Shown piece by piece: positions 43,347-52,428 of a stretch of DNA of 64,000 nt. Under the pieces are notes generated by a model. It was not told the DNA's origin, ran no database searches, and saw only the letters and a list, made by a program, of their open reading frames with translations. The position numbers were made by a program, and so were the translations under genes. Each line of letters starts with the position of its first letter. Position 1 is the first letter of the stretch. Source of the DNA: Terriglobia bacterium (GTDB taxonomy: Bacteria; Acidobacteriota; Terriglobia; UBA7540); assembly GCA_035712365.1 (NCBI GenBank), contig DASTAW010000003.1:1-64000 (forward strand), written 5' to 3'.

Positions 43347-45377
43347 TCAGCGTGGGCGGGTGAATGAGTCGAGCGGCGGAAGCGTGTCCCCTTTGCGATA
43401 GTGATTTTCGAAATATTCCAGCCGCTTCTTCACAGTCCACCAGTAGTCCAACTCTCCATCGAATCTTGCCATGACTCGACGGAGTCGGTACGGCGTATAC
43501 TCTGCGAGCCACGCAATGCGGTAAGGCTGTTGCAGATTGCCGATGGCATCCAATAGGTCCGCGATCCGGCTATGGTCGTGGCTATAGATTTCCCCGCTAT
43601 AAAACGAAAGGTCACTGGGATCCGGCGACTTGCCCAACTGCTGCCAGAATCCACTGATCTGGTCGGCATAGAGATACTTCATGGTTGCGTAGTCGGCCAG
43701 TTGAGCTTCGAGAAGCAGTTCCGGAAGCGCGAGGTGACTGCCGTGTATCTGGAGTGTTTGCATCAACTGGACCTGGGCGTCTTCCGCGGCCCGTCGTGCG
43801 CCATGAATATCTTCCAGATGAGCGTGTATTCGCGAGAGCCGATCGGGCTCAAACGGATCATCCCAGAGTTGGGGGCCCGTTTCCTCACCAACGGCAGTCG
43901 CCAATCGGGATTCTGCTTCAGAAAGATCTCGCAATCCTGCAGACACTTGTGCCCGCAGGGCAGCGGGATATACAACTTCTGCATAATCCGAAAAGAACTG
44001 CGAGCGATCTACGGGCTGGGTTTGCCAGGACGCGATCGCGCCGTAAGCAATTCCGGGCAGGGCTGGGCGCATCAACACCATCACGTCGTCTGTCCATACG
44101 GTATTGATGATGCCCAGAACCCCGTGTGCGCGCCCCGCGGCCAGAAAGTTATCGATGTTGTCGAATGACATGTCGAAGTCCGGCAAGATCTGGTCCCATA
44201 CGCTGACTCCGCTCGCGATGAATTTGGGGATGGGGAGCGTGGCGAATGGCTCCCAGTAAGGTTCATAAACGGTGTGTTCGTAGCCCCATGGTACGACAAT
44301 GGTTCCGCTTGGTATTTGTGGGATCAACGTGGGGTACTTCGCAAACATGTCGCTCCATACCATCACCGTTTTTCCATGACCTCGAACCAGGTTTGAAACC
44401 TTCAGGAATAAATTCATATAGAGCTTATCCGGATTTGACGCGAGCTCCTTCGTTTCACCTGTCTCGTCGAGCCCGATGTGGAAGAAAGAGCTTGGGAATA
44501 GCTGTGAGAACTGATCGATCCAATCGGTGAGTACTGAAATAAGCCTGGAACTCCTCGGATCAAAATCCCTGCCATACCGGATGAATCCCAGCTCCGAGTA
44601 CCGCTCCACCCGGAAGAGATCGTGCTGGTGGCCGTAAAGCTCCAGGCAGGGGACTACGTCAATGTGGCGTTGGCGGGCGTAAGCGATGATCTCCCGGACC
44701 TGCTCCTGCGAGAATCGGCCCTCCGGATTGATCAGCGGGAAAGCCTTCAGTTCGATGCTGTCTTCGCTGTAGAAGTAATATTGATTCGCCTTCCAACGGG
44801 CCATAAAGTCCAGTTGCCGCTGCACTTCCTGCACCGTGGGCAGTGGCCCGTGGCTCATGTCCACCATTGTTCCCCGATAGGCCAGGCTGGGCCAGTCGTG
44901 GATTTCAACTGCGGGCAGGACCGCCTGCCCGCCCTCGCCTTCCAACAACTGCCGCAGCGTTTCCGCGCCGTAGAAGATTCCCGCTGAGGAACGAGCGCGG
45001 ACGGTCACTCCGCTGGGCCTGACCTTCAGCTCGTACGCCTCGCGCGAATCAGGACCGGGCTTTTCACCCGGCATGGGCAGAGCATCCACCGCTCCGGTGC
45101 GTTCCAGCACGATGGCAGGACCATTTCCCTTAACTTCACGAATGGGGATTTCAGCGCCAGCACGGGACCCCAGCCATTTTGCGAGTTGCTCAGCGGCAAA
45201 GCGGTCCTCGGGGGCTGGCGCGGAAGCGAACTCAATCGCCAAGCCTCGCGCTGCCACATGCCCCGACCCGTAATCGATCTGCTGCGGCCGCGGCAGCAAA
45301 GGATTATGCGCAGCACTCGCCGAAACCGAGCACACGATATAAAGGATGATCAGACTAGCGTAGCGGTGAGTTCGCAT
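43347..45377 (-). CDS. GH20 beta-N-acetylhexosaminidase (copy 1)
   Basis: 676 residues from the ATG at 45377 (GAGGA 6 nt upstream), with a signal peptide (RYASLIILYIVCSVSASA). A GH20b-like N-terminal domain (residues 24-160) precedes the catalytic barrel: YRGTMVDMSHG, CLELYGHQHDLFRVERY and the D304-E305 pair in HIGLDETGE, which polarises the substrate N-acetyl group and acts as acid/base. It should release terminal GlcNAc or GalNAc outside the cytoplasm. Residues 22-260 are about 95% identical to the second GH20 at 59758, whereas the remainder is clearly divergent. It lies 180 nt downstream of a GH27 gene in the same direction. Confidence 0.9.
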   Translation of the reverse strand: MRTHRYASLIILYIVCSVSASAAHNPLLPRPQQIDYGSGHVAARGLAIEFASAPAPEDRFAAEQLAKWLGSRAGAEIPIREVKGNGPAIVLERTGAVDALPMPGEKPGPDSREAYELKVRPSGVTVRARSSAGIFYGAETLRQLLEGEGGQAVLPAVEIHDWPSLAYRGTMVDMSHGPLPTVQEVQRQLDFMARWKANQYYFYSEDSIELKAFPLINPEGRFSQEQVREIIAYARQRHIDVVPCLELYGHQHDLFRVERYSELGFIRYGRDFDPRSSRLISVLTDWIDQFSQLFPSSFFHIGLDETGETKELASNPDKLYMNLFLKVSNLVRGHGKTVMVWSDMFAKYPTLIPQIPSGTIVVPWGYEHTVYEPYWEPFATLPIPKFIASGVSVWDQILPDFDMSFDNIDNFLAAGRAHGVLGIINTVWTDDVMVLMRPALPGIAYGAIASWQTQPVDRSQFFSDYAEVVYPAALRAQVSAGLRDLSEAESRLATAVGEETGPQLWDDPFEPDRLSRIHAHLEDIHGARRAAEDAQVQLMQTLQIHGSHLALPELLLEAQLADYATMKYLYADQISGFWQQLGKSPDPSDLSFYSGEIYSHDHSRIADLLDAIGNLQQPYRIAWLAEYTPYRLRRVMARFDGELDYWWTVKKRLEYFENHYRKGDTLPPLDSFTRPR

Positions 45378-45557
45378 AATGGTCCTCGCTGAATTGCTGA
45401 ACGAGTCTTTTCCCATTCCACCTCAGAAGCAGGCAGGTGTCTGGGCTGGTCGACGATGAGACAACAATGGAGCATTATGATCACCGCAGCTCGCTGGACG
45501 GCAAATGGCGCGATTTGCGGTGCCCTGGCATGTCGCGGTGGCAAGCACCGTGCTGCT

Positions 45558-46751
45558 TTATTTCCAGAGCCGGAGCATGACCGCACCACCTTGTGGCACG
45601 GTGACGGTGTAGGAACTGTGCAGAACCCCCAAGTCCCTGTGCGCCCACAGATCGCGTACGTGGAGGGGGCCGCTGAAGCCGATGTCTTTGAAGCGAAAAG
45701 TGAGCGGCTCCGCTTCATCATCGATCACGAAGTTGAAGAGCGCCACCGCCATGGCGCCGCCGCTCAAGGGTCGCGCCCAGATTTGTGGCGGCCCGACGCG
45801 GCGCCCTTGAATGCCCAACCTGTCCTGGTCGACGGCAATGACTTCCGGGTTCATCAGAATGCTTTTGGTCGTCTCGTCCATCCTGGTCAGGTCATTACCT
45901 GCAATCAATGGCGCGGCGAGAATAGCCCAAAGGCTCATCTGAGTCCGATATTCGTCTGGTTTCATGCCACCGTTACCCACCTCCAGCATATCGGGATCGT
46001 TCCAGTGACCCGGCCCCGCATACTTTTCCAGCCCAGCCTGCGAGAAACCTATCAGCGCCATGCTGCGATAAGTGTCACTGATATCGTCGGTCGTTCGCCA
46101 AAGATTGCCTCCCACTTCCGGTCCCCATTCCCAGACGGAACCGACACCGTATTCGCAGAGGCTGTACACAACTAGTCGGTGCGTGTCTACCAGCGCCTGG
46201 TGCATCTTCGAGTAGGCTTGTTTCATCATGTCCAATGCCTTTTGCGGGTCCTGGTGGGTATCATGTAGTTTCATGATCGACATGAAACTGCACAAGTCAT
46301 ACTTCAGATAGTCCACTCCCCAGCCAGCGTAGGTGTTGGCATCCTGCTGCTCATGCCTGTAACTGCCTTCGTAACCTCCGCAGGTTTTGGGCCCAGGCGA
46401 GGAATAGATCCCCAGCTTCAAACCAAGGTTGTGGACGTAATCAGCCAGCGTCTTCATGTCAGGAAAATTCGCATTCGGATGAATAAAGCCGTCGGCGTCG
46501 CGCTTTCCCTCCCAGCAGTCATCGATGTTTACGTAGCGATACCCGGCCGCCTTCATGCCGTTTGTGGCCATCGCTTTAGCCTGTTCGCGTATGATAACGT
46601 CGCTTACACGACAGCCAAAATGATTCCAGCTATTCCACCCCATCGGCGGGGTGCGAGCTAAACTTCGGCTCTGAGCAAAACTCAGAGTGTTCCCTGCGAA
46701 TACCGGCAGGATTCCCAAAAGCAGAGGAATCCATAACCATTTCTCGCGCAT
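45558..46751 (-). CDS. GH27 alpha-galactosidase
   Basis: 397 residues with a signal peptide (LWIPLLLGILPVFAGNTLSFA). GWNSWNHFGC, YVNIDDCWEG, the nucleophile Asp152 in YLKYDLCS and the acid/base Asp222/223 in WRTTDDISD define family GH27. WAILAAPLIAGNDL and IAVDQDRLGIQG are also family motifs, followed by a small beta-sandwich. It should remove alpha-linked galactose or N-acetylgalactosamine. GGGGAG precedes the ATG. In the glycan locus, upstream of GH20 copy 1. Confidence 0.92.
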   Translation of the reverse strand: MREKWLWIPLLLGILPVFAGNTLSFAQSRSLARTPPMGWNSWNHFGCRVSDVIIREQAKAMATNGMKAAGYRYVNIDDCWEGKRDADGFIHPNANFPDMKTLADYVHNLGLKLGIYSSPGPKTCGGYEGSYRHEQQDANTYAGWGVDYLKYDLCSFMSIMKLHDTHQDPQKALDMMKQAYSKMHQALVDTHRLVVYSLCEYGVGSVWEWGPEVGGNLWRTTDDISDTYRSMALIGFSQAGLEKYAGPGHWNDPDMLEVGNGGMKPDEYRTQMSLWAILAAPLIAGNDLTRMDETTKSILMNPEVIAVDQDRLGIQGRRVGPPQIWARPLSGGAMAVALFNFVIDDEAEPLTFRFKDIGFSGPLHVRDLWAHRDLGVLHSSYTVTVPQGGAVMLRLWK

Positions 46752-46942
46752 TTTTAACTCCCCGGTTTGAGTGCTCAGACGAGGCGCACCAATACGGCGA
46801 TTTCCAACGCAACACTGCAGGTTACGCCATTTTTTCTAAGGCTCAAAGCCGCAAGGGCGCGGCAGACAGGCAACTACCGCCTCCCGTGGCTATTGACCAT
46901 GGCTTAGCCTGGGCTTGCGACCCACGCGATAAAATGGCAAGC

Positions 46943-48127
46943 TCAGGCCTTGATGAAGATATTCCTCTTATACATCCAGAAGAGCAACAACCATGCTACG
47001 GCGAAGACCGAAAGGGCTGAAAAGAGTGGGCCAAAAGAGCCTAGCCCTGCCGCAATTGGGGCTGAGAACACGCCCACGATTTTACCAACCGGAATGATGC
47101 TCATAAACATGTAGATGAAAATGGCATTCATCCCGATTACCACCAAGGGCAGCGTCCACTGCTTGTTCCCTCGAACGTCGATAAACCAGAAGAACAAGGC
47201 GAACACCAGACAAGCACATCCTGCTGTCATCACTCCGTAAGACGTCGTCCACATCTTCATGACCACGGGAATGAACGGGCTCAAGACCCATCCCAGCGCG
47301 ATTCCAGACGCCCCGGCGGCCGCGATGATTTTGGCCTTGGTGGCTTTTGGTCGGGAACTCATCAGCAGTTCGCCAATCATCAGGCCGAATATCGTGGTCG
47401 AGATCGTAGGAATGGTTGAGAGGATGGTGCCCCAGCCTTCGGGCGCATAAGGCCACACCTGCCAATGCGGGCGGAGATAAACCAGGTCCACATAGTTGAC
47501 CAGGTTATGATTCAGTTCGTAGGTGCCGGCCGGAATCCCCGGGGCCCCCACAAATGCCAACACGAGCGCGTAACCGATCAATATCAACGATGCTACAGCC
47601 GCTTGTACACGCACGGACTTCCTGGAAATCAGAAATGCCACCAGATAGGCAATGGCGATCGGTTGTAATGCGCTGCTCAGTTCGATGAGGTACGGATGTC
47701 CCAGGAAAATCGATTCGCGAACCGAACCCAGTAGAAACAGCACGATTGCACGCCTCACGGCGTGCCACAGAATCTGGCTCTCGGTCTGACTCTTTGAACG
47801 CTTCGCGACTGCGAACGGGATCGAAATACCTACCATCAACATAAACGATGGCCAGATGCAATCGTAGAATCGAAGACCGCGCCACGGCGTGTGGTTGAAT
47901 TCGTAGACCAAAAAGTTGAAAACTGGGTTCCTGCCTACGGTGTGGAGCGATCGAATAACTGCGTCGCCGCCGGCAAGCCATAGCATGATGAATCCGCGAA
48001 AAGCATCCAGGGAGACCAGTCGTTCTTTTTTCGGACTCACCAGCGAAGCGTCGATTCCCGCTGACTTGCCAGCCTCAGGGCCTGCGCCTTCTTTCCCAAG
48101 GTTTGGATTTGAAATCGTTGTGGCCAT
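46943..48127 (-). CDS. NagX-like membrane acyltransferase (DUF5009/HGSNAT-type)
   Basis: 394 residues from the ATG at 48127 (AAAGGAGG 8 nt upstream). RLVSLDAFRGFIMLWL opens the family, followed by about ten transmembrane helices. FNHTPWRGLRFYDCIWPSFMLMVGISIPFA and WQVWPYAPEGWGTILSTIPTISTTIFG resemble heparan-alpha-glucosaminide N-acetyltransferase relatives and NagX proteins found in chitin/GlcNAc loci. A role in acetylating or moving amino sugars across the membrane is inferred from relatives and from the neighbouring hexosaminidase. Confidence 0.83.
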   Translation of the reverse strand: MATTISNPNLGKEGAGPEAGKSAGIDASLVSPKKERLVSLDAFRGFIMLWLAGGDAVIRSLHTVGRNPVFNFLVYEFNHTPWRGLRFYDCIWPSFMLMVGISIPFAVAKRSKSQTESQILWHAVRRAIVLFLLGSVRESIFLGHPYLIELSSALQPIAIAYLVAFLISRKSVRVQAAVASLILIGYALVLAFVGAPGIPAGTYELNHNLVNYVDLVYLRPHWQVWPYAPEGWGTILSTIPTISTTIFGLMIGELLMSSRPKATKAKIIAAAGASGIALGWVLSPFIPVVMKMWTTSYGVMTAGCACLVFALFFWFIDVRGNKQWTLPLVVIGMNAIFIYMFMSIIPVGKIVGVFSAPIAAGLGSFGPLFSALSVFAVAWLLLFWMYKRNIFIKA

Positions 48128-48218
48128 TGTCCTGGCCTCCTTTATGTAAATCCTAGCGACTAACTCGGGCATTATCTACAATCAGGCCCCTGCCCCCGTG
48201 CCTACCCGGTTGAGCGCC

Positions 48219-50180
48219 CTATCTTGCTGCGTCCAACTTCCAAACGTGCCTTCCCAGCCCCGCGGGAACATCAATCACGAACGGCTGACGAGATAAATCC
48301 TCCGGCCGGATCGTCTTCGCCACCTCTTTATCGATACCCAATTTTATGCTGGGCAGACTCGCAAGCCTTTCCCGTAGCGAATCAGAAAGCCACAAACGCC
48401 AGGAGGAGGGTTGCTTCTCGAAGAACGCACAATATGGATCTTCATAGTCGAAGATCAGTTGCCATTCAGTGCCCGTTGAGGAAGACTCAATTTGACTATG
48501 GACAATCCCAATGTATTGATTTGCGCTTATGGGCTTATACCCGGCGGGCAGCGCGTCCAGGAAACTTTCAACAAAGTCCGGTCGGAGGGAGATATCACGG
48601 TCGTGAAACACCACCATGACCGGCCCATCCGGGTGCGCGGGCTTCAGATCCGTCTGCAGAGTGTTCAGGCGGTCATAACCGGTGGTGAAATGCGGAGAGA
48701 TCCCGGTCATATCCAAAACCATGTGGTGGTCAAGATAGTAATAGAAATCCGGCTCAGCATGGAAGATCCCGAAGCCCAGTTGCGCCGCCAAGCGGCCGGT
48801 GTTATTGAATTGGGACTTTGACCAGCCGCCGTTGCCCGGCCTGAGCTCCAGAGGCCTTTGCCCGAAATCCTTTTCGATATACTTGAGGCCTTGCTCGAGA
48901 TGGAACATCTGCACAATGGCCGGCACTTCCGTACCGCGGCGGTGGTCCGCAAATTCTGAGTACCAGCCGTCTGCAGAAGCTTCCCCTTTCAAATCCGCAG
49001 TCCACCAGGGGCCCGGCGGAGATTCTAAATCCGTCTCCATATGGTCCCATCCGTGGCTTTCAATCTGGAGAACTCCGGCGGCAACGGCATCCAGAAGACC
49101 TCTGTGCGTCGATGCATAATCCTGGTGAAGACCCCATGAGTCGGTAAACGTCTGTTCCCATGGCGAGATGATGCGCTTCGTCTTCCTGTCGGCGTATCCT
49201 GTGATTACATTGGCGGCAAAAATGGCATGGTGCTTTTCAAGCGGAGCAATCAGGTGTTCGCGCAAGGTCTCTTCGCTGGGTTCAAGATAGTGCCAGTAAG
49301 ACAGGAAGCCCTTATCGGCGGTCCCCCAATCGTCCATCTCAATTTCAATCGCGTGGGAATAATCCACATCGGGCTGAACGAGGTATCCCATGCTCCAGAC
49401 GAGCGAGCGAAAGAAAATCTCTCTCCAGTAGGGAGAGTCGCGAAGCAACGAGATCTCAGGAACGCCCAGCCACATTACCGACACATCGCTGGCAATCTGG
49501 TTCAGAGTGAGCACGGGATGGCCTGCTTGGTCGATCAGAACCTTCGCACCTTGCGGTTCAATCCAGAAACGGGTGGCGAAATCCCAATTTGTATTGAGGG
49601 CGTTGAGGCCCTCGGCTGCAAGCTGCCGCGTGATAAAGTGCGGCTCGGTAGTTCGTATCGGATCGGTGGCCGTATACGCCTCTCGAAACTTAGCGCCCAC
49701 TAGATTTTCGAGCGTTGGATCGAGAAACCGCGATTTGGCCACCAGAAGACTTGTTCCGCCCCGCACCGCGTCCGCGAGCGCCGCGATGTTCTGGTCCTTA
49801 TAGGATGGCAAGTCAGCGAGCCAGATCACTGAACCGTATCGAATGTCACCAGACCGGTCAATGAGATAGGTGGCGTCCATGTGCTGCTGATCCAGGCGCA
49901 AAATGTCGAAGGGCACGGACCAGGCTTTAAGCAAGGCCGCAACCGGCTGAAAGCGATCCTTGTCATGGTCAACCAGAACGCTTTCGGGGTCGCTCCATTT
50001 TTCCACTACGAGCAGGACACGGTAGGGTTTCCGAAGGAGTGGCTGCTGTGGCTTAACCTCTCCCCACCCACTAGTGGAGACAAGTAGCAGAAACAGGATA
50101 GCAACGAATGCTGGATTGTTGGCCCGTGCCCTTGGATTCTCAGTAATAGTGGCCCTCCCAATGAGAGATGGAACATACAA
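48219..50180 (-). CDS. Large secreted protein with polysaccharide-deacetylase-like domain
   Basis: 653 residues with a signal segment (FVAILFLLLVSTSGWG). Residues about 50-290 look like a glutamine-amidotransferase-like flavodoxin fold (VIWLADLPSYKDQNIAALADAVRGGTSLLV). Residues about 300-600 look like a NodB-type barrel: IEIEMDDWGTADKG with the metal-type Asp pair, then IESHGWDHME with two His, RPGNGGW and MVVFHDRD. This order fits carbohydrate deacetylases, but the match is by eye and weak. The start is uncertain; the TTG at 50180 has no ribosome site. Divergent from the iclR gene. Confidence 0.55.
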   Translation of the reverse strand: MYVPSLIGRATITENPRARANNPAFVAILFLLLVSTSGWGEVKPQQPLLRKPYRVLLVVEKWSDPESVLVDHDKDRFQPVAALLKAWSVPFDILRLDQQHMDATYLIDRSGDIRYGSVIWLADLPSYKDQNIAALADAVRGGTSLLVAKSRFLDPTLENLVGAKFREAYTATDPIRTTEPHFITRQLAAEGLNALNTNWDFATRFWIEPQGAKVLIDQAGHPVLTLNQIASDVSVMWLGVPEISLLRDSPYWREIFFRSLVWSMGYLVQPDVDYSHAIEIEMDDWGTADKGFLSYWHYLEPSEETLREHLIAPLEKHHAIFAANVITGYADRKTKRIISPWEQTFTDSWGLHQDYASTHRGLLDAVAAGVLQIESHGWDHMETDLESPPGPWWTADLKGEASADGWYSEFADHRRGTEVPAIVQMFHLEQGLKYIEKDFGQRPLELRPGNGGWSKSQFNNTGRLAAQLGFGIFHAEPDFYYYLDHHMVLDMTGISPHFTTGYDRLNTLQTDLKPAHPDGPVMVVFHDRDISLRPDFVESFLDALPAGYKPISANQYIGIVHSQIESSSTGTEWQLIFDYEDPYCAFFEKQPSSWRLWLSDSLRERLASLPSIKLGIDKEVAKTIRPEDLSRQPFVIDVPAGLGRHVWKLDAAR

Positions 50181-50367
50181 GGCCGATCGCGGAGCCTGAC
50201 AAACAGATCCTTGTCCGGCCTCCTTACTAAATCGCTCCAGGTAGATTACCGCTCATGGCCTTCAAGAAAGGTTTTGCGGCGCCGCGCACCGGGAACTGCC
50301 CTGCCCGATTATCCAATTGGCCGATGTGGTCCTTTGCAGGCGCTGCAGGACGATTACATCCCGCCCT

Positions 50368-50394
50368 TTGACTTGTCAAGGCGCATCTGATACT
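50368..50394 (+). promoter_or_regulatory. Probable promoter of the IclR regulator
   Basis: TTGACT (50368-50373), a 15-nt spacer and GATACT (50389-50394). Transcription would start near 50401, directly before the palindrome at 50408-50423, which suits autorepression. Confidence 0.4.
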
Positions 50395-50407
50395 TTCAAG
50401 CCAGTCA

Positions 50408-50423
50408 GTTCAGCATATTGAAC
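50408..50423. promoter_or_regulatory. IclR-type operator, copy 1 (GTTCA-N6-TGAAC)
   Basis: GTTCA-GCATAT-TGAAC lies between the promoter and start codon of the iclR gene. The same arms with the same 6-nt spacing recur at 52289-52304; 15 of 20 aligned bases agree. It is the likely binding site of the adjacent regulator. Confidence 0.6.
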
Positions 50424-50442
50424 AATTTCCGAGAGCTCCCGT

Positions 50443-51216
50443 ATGGTGACCGCATTAAGAGGTTGTGGCGTGCCTTCGGTCGAACGAGCACTGCGCATCT
50501 TTGAACTGTTGTCCCACTCCCAAAGGGGGCTCTCGCTGTCCGAAATCAGTCGAACGCTTGCGCTGCCAAAAAGTTCTGCATTCCTGGTGGTTACAACGCT
50601 TGAGCAGAACGGGTACCTGCAAAAGAACAAACAGACCGGGCACTATTGTTTTGGGCTCAAGCTCATCAGTCTTAGCCGAAGTGCACTGGAAAATCTCGAC
50701 CTGCGCCAGGTGGCGCGACCATTCCTGCAGAAGCTTGCTCAAGAGACCAGGCTTACGGTACATTTGGCAGTCCTGGAACGGGGAGAAGCGGTCCTGATTG
50801 ATAAAATTGAGGCGCCGGGGCTGGTCAAGCTCGCTACGTGGGTCGGGCGCCGGATGGATGTAAACTGCACAGGCGTAGGAAAGGCGCTGATCGCTTTCCT
50901 TCCAAAGGAGTCGTTCGAGCAGGAAATCAGGGGCAAGGTTCTTGCAAAGCACAATGATCAAACCATCGTGTCAGTCCGTGGTCTTGAGAAGGAACTCACT
51001 CGCGTGAGAGAGTTGGGCTATTCCTTCGACGACGAGGAGGATGAAATCGGGCTCCGCTGCGTAGGCGCACCCATTTTCGATTACAACCGGGCTGCGATCG
51101 CGGCGTTGAGTGTCGCAGGAACCGTCAATCAGCTCCCGCTGGAGCTGGTGCCGGACATAGGTGCGAAAGTCAAACAAACGGCTGCCGCCGTTTCTGCAAG
51201 GTTCGGTTTCTCTTGA
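50443..51216 (+). CDS. IclR-family transcriptional regulator
   Basis: 257 residues. N-terminal winged helix (SVERALRIFELLSHSQRGLSLSEISRTLALPKSSAFLVVTTLEQNGYL, about 8-60) and C-terminal GAF-like effector domain (GKALIAFLPKE, RGYSFDDEE-type RELGYSFDDEEDEIGLRCVGAPIFD, about 75-250). Tetrameric IclR proteins bind 15-20-bp palindromes. Two such sites, one in its own promoter and one before the TonB receptor at 52654, point to this protein as the local regulator of the glycan genes. The effector is probably a sugar or sugar acid. Confidence 0.9.
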   Translation: MVTALRGCGVPSVERALRIFELLSHSQRGLSLSEISRTLALPKSSAFLVVTTLEQNGYLQKNKQTGHYCFGLKLISLSRSALENLDLRQVARPFLQKLAQETRLTVHLAVLERGEAVLIDKIEAPGLVKLATWVGRRMDVNCTGVGKALIAFLPKESFEQEIRGKVLAKHNDQTIVSVRGLEKELTRVRELGYSFDDEEDEIGLRCVGAPIFDYNRAAIAALSVAGTVNQLPLELVPDIGAKVKQTAAAVSARFGFS

Positions 51217-51262
51217 GTATTGCGGAAAGTAGACCGGAGTTGAACCAGCAACTTTCTGACTT

Positions 51263-51981
51263 ATGGCGGCCATCCTTAGGAAAGTGTCGAAGGCTAAACA
51301 ACTGCTCGCCAGGCGGGATTTGCTAACTCTTTTGGGCGCCTCGCTCTTGCGACCGGCAATGCCAAGGTGCGCCGGCTTCGCTGAAAGCAAGACTTCGATT
51401 CCCATTCGGTTCGCACTGCAATCCATTCCCTTTCAACTGGAGACAGACGAGACTTTGAAGGCCCCGCACGCTCCGGCGACGATGGCCGGTGGGGTTGCTG
51501 TCTTTGACTACAATCAAGACGGACGTCCCGACATCTTCTTCACGAACGGGGCAAACATTGCGACGTTGAAGAAGGACCTGCCAAAGTACTCCAACCGGCT
51601 GTTTCGAAACGACGGTAACGGGGTTTTCACGGATGTGACGGACCGGTCAGGTTTGGCCGGCACAGGGTACGACTACGGAGTGGCGGTCGGCGATTACGAC
51701 AATGATGGTTACCCGGACCTGTTTGTCACCGGAGTTCACTGCAGGACTCTTTATCACAACAACAGAGATGGCACCTTCAGCGACGCCACGGTCAAATCGC
51801 ATCTGGATAGTTGGAACGATCCGGATTACGGCCACTCTGGTCCGTCGCCGCCGGATGGGTCGCCGTCAACAACGACGGTTTAGTTGACCTGTTCGTGGTG
51901 AACTATCTACGATGGGATTACGCAAACGAACCACGGTGCGGCTTCGTCAGCGCCTACGACTATTGCAGCCCTGATTTCTAA
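51263..51981 (+). pseudogene. CRTAC1-like FG-GAP protein, frameshifted and 3'-truncated
   Basis: The first frame gives LRKVSKAKQLLARRDLLTLLGASLLRPA (signal-like), TMAGGVAVFDYNQDGRPDIFFTNG, RLFRNDGNGVFTDVTDRSGL and VAVGDYDNDGYPDLFV, the VCBS/FG-GAP repeats of ASPIC/UnbV-type proteins. Near 51833 the reading frame shifts: the homologous text continues as WVAVNNDGLVDLFVVNYLRW and EPRCGFVSAYDYCSPDF, ending at TAA 51979. Intact relatives run on for about 400 more residues with a C-terminal ASPIC/UnbV domain. The gene is dead by shift and truncation. Confidence 0.72.
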
Positions 51982-52124
51982 GGACAGCCGAGCCAGAGAG
52001 CGTCGTGTGCTTCCTGAGACAGTGTCTGAGCATCCGATTCCTGCGGCTCCTGTGCATAGACGGCAAGAGAAACCATCAACGTAGCGAGCACCGATACCCA
52101 TAAAGCGGAGTGGCGGAATGACAT
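51978..52124 (-). CDS. Short ORF with signal peptide, possibly a 5' gene relic
   Basis: 48 codons from an ATG at 52124 with AAGGTG 6 nt upstream. It encodes a clear signal peptide (MSFRHSALWVSVLATLMVSL, cleaved at VYAQ) followed by EPQESDAQTLSQEAHDALWLGCP and a stop. The stop overlaps that of the truncated CRTAC1-like gene on the other strand. That suggests either a tiny exported peptide or the first codons of a gene cut off at the same junction. The remainder is not recognised. Confidence 0.4.
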   Translation of the reverse strand: MSFRHSALWVSVLATLMVSLAVYAQEPQESDAQTLSQEAHDALWLGCP

Positions 52125-52231
52125 TGGAGGCACCTTGATTAAGCTACGCCTCTCGACAGTCTACTTTCGAGCCGCTCATTCATCAAGCCAGCAACCCGAG
52201 CTACGTGCGTGACGTGAAGCCAAAGCCTCTG

Positions 52232-52255
52232 ATTCGGACCGCCAACAGTCCGAAT
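52232..52255. repeat. Perfect 8-bp hairpin
   Basis: ATTCGGAC (52232-52239) pairs with GTCCGAAT (52248-52255) across CGCCAACA. No T-run follows on the plus strand. It lies 32 nt before the IclR-type operator. Role unknown; a second regulator site or RNA hairpin is possible. Confidence 0.4.
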
Positions 52256-52286
52256 TCGTCCCTGCCGTCGGTGGACGATCACAAAT

Positions 52287-52306
52287 CTGTTCAATACATT
52301 GAACAG
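52287..52306. promoter_or_regulatory. IclR-type operator, copy 2, upstream of the first TonB receptor
   Basis: CTGTTCAAT-AC-ATTGAACAG: perfect 9-bp arms around a 2-nt centre. It contains GTTCA-N6-TGAAC as does the site in the iclR promoter. It ends 26 nt before the -35 hexamer at 52333, a spacing suited to activation or to looping with the first site 1.9 kb away. Confidence 0.65.
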
Positions 52307-52332
52307 GAGCGACTCCACTGCCTGAATCCCCC

Positions 52333-52360
52333 TTGACTGTTTAATTCCGGGACGTATGAT
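52333..52360 (+). promoter_or_regulatory. Promoter of the first TonB receptor gene
   Basis: TTGACT (52333-52338), a 16-nt spacer and TATGAT (52355-52360), each five of six to consensus. It would give a leader of about 290 nt before the ATG at 52654, containing a gene relic. Confidence 0.55.
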
Positions 52361-52428
52361 CGGGTCGAGTCACGTATTCAGAACCTCGCGCGGAAAAACC
52401 AGGTTTAGATTGGGAGCAATGAGGCTGA

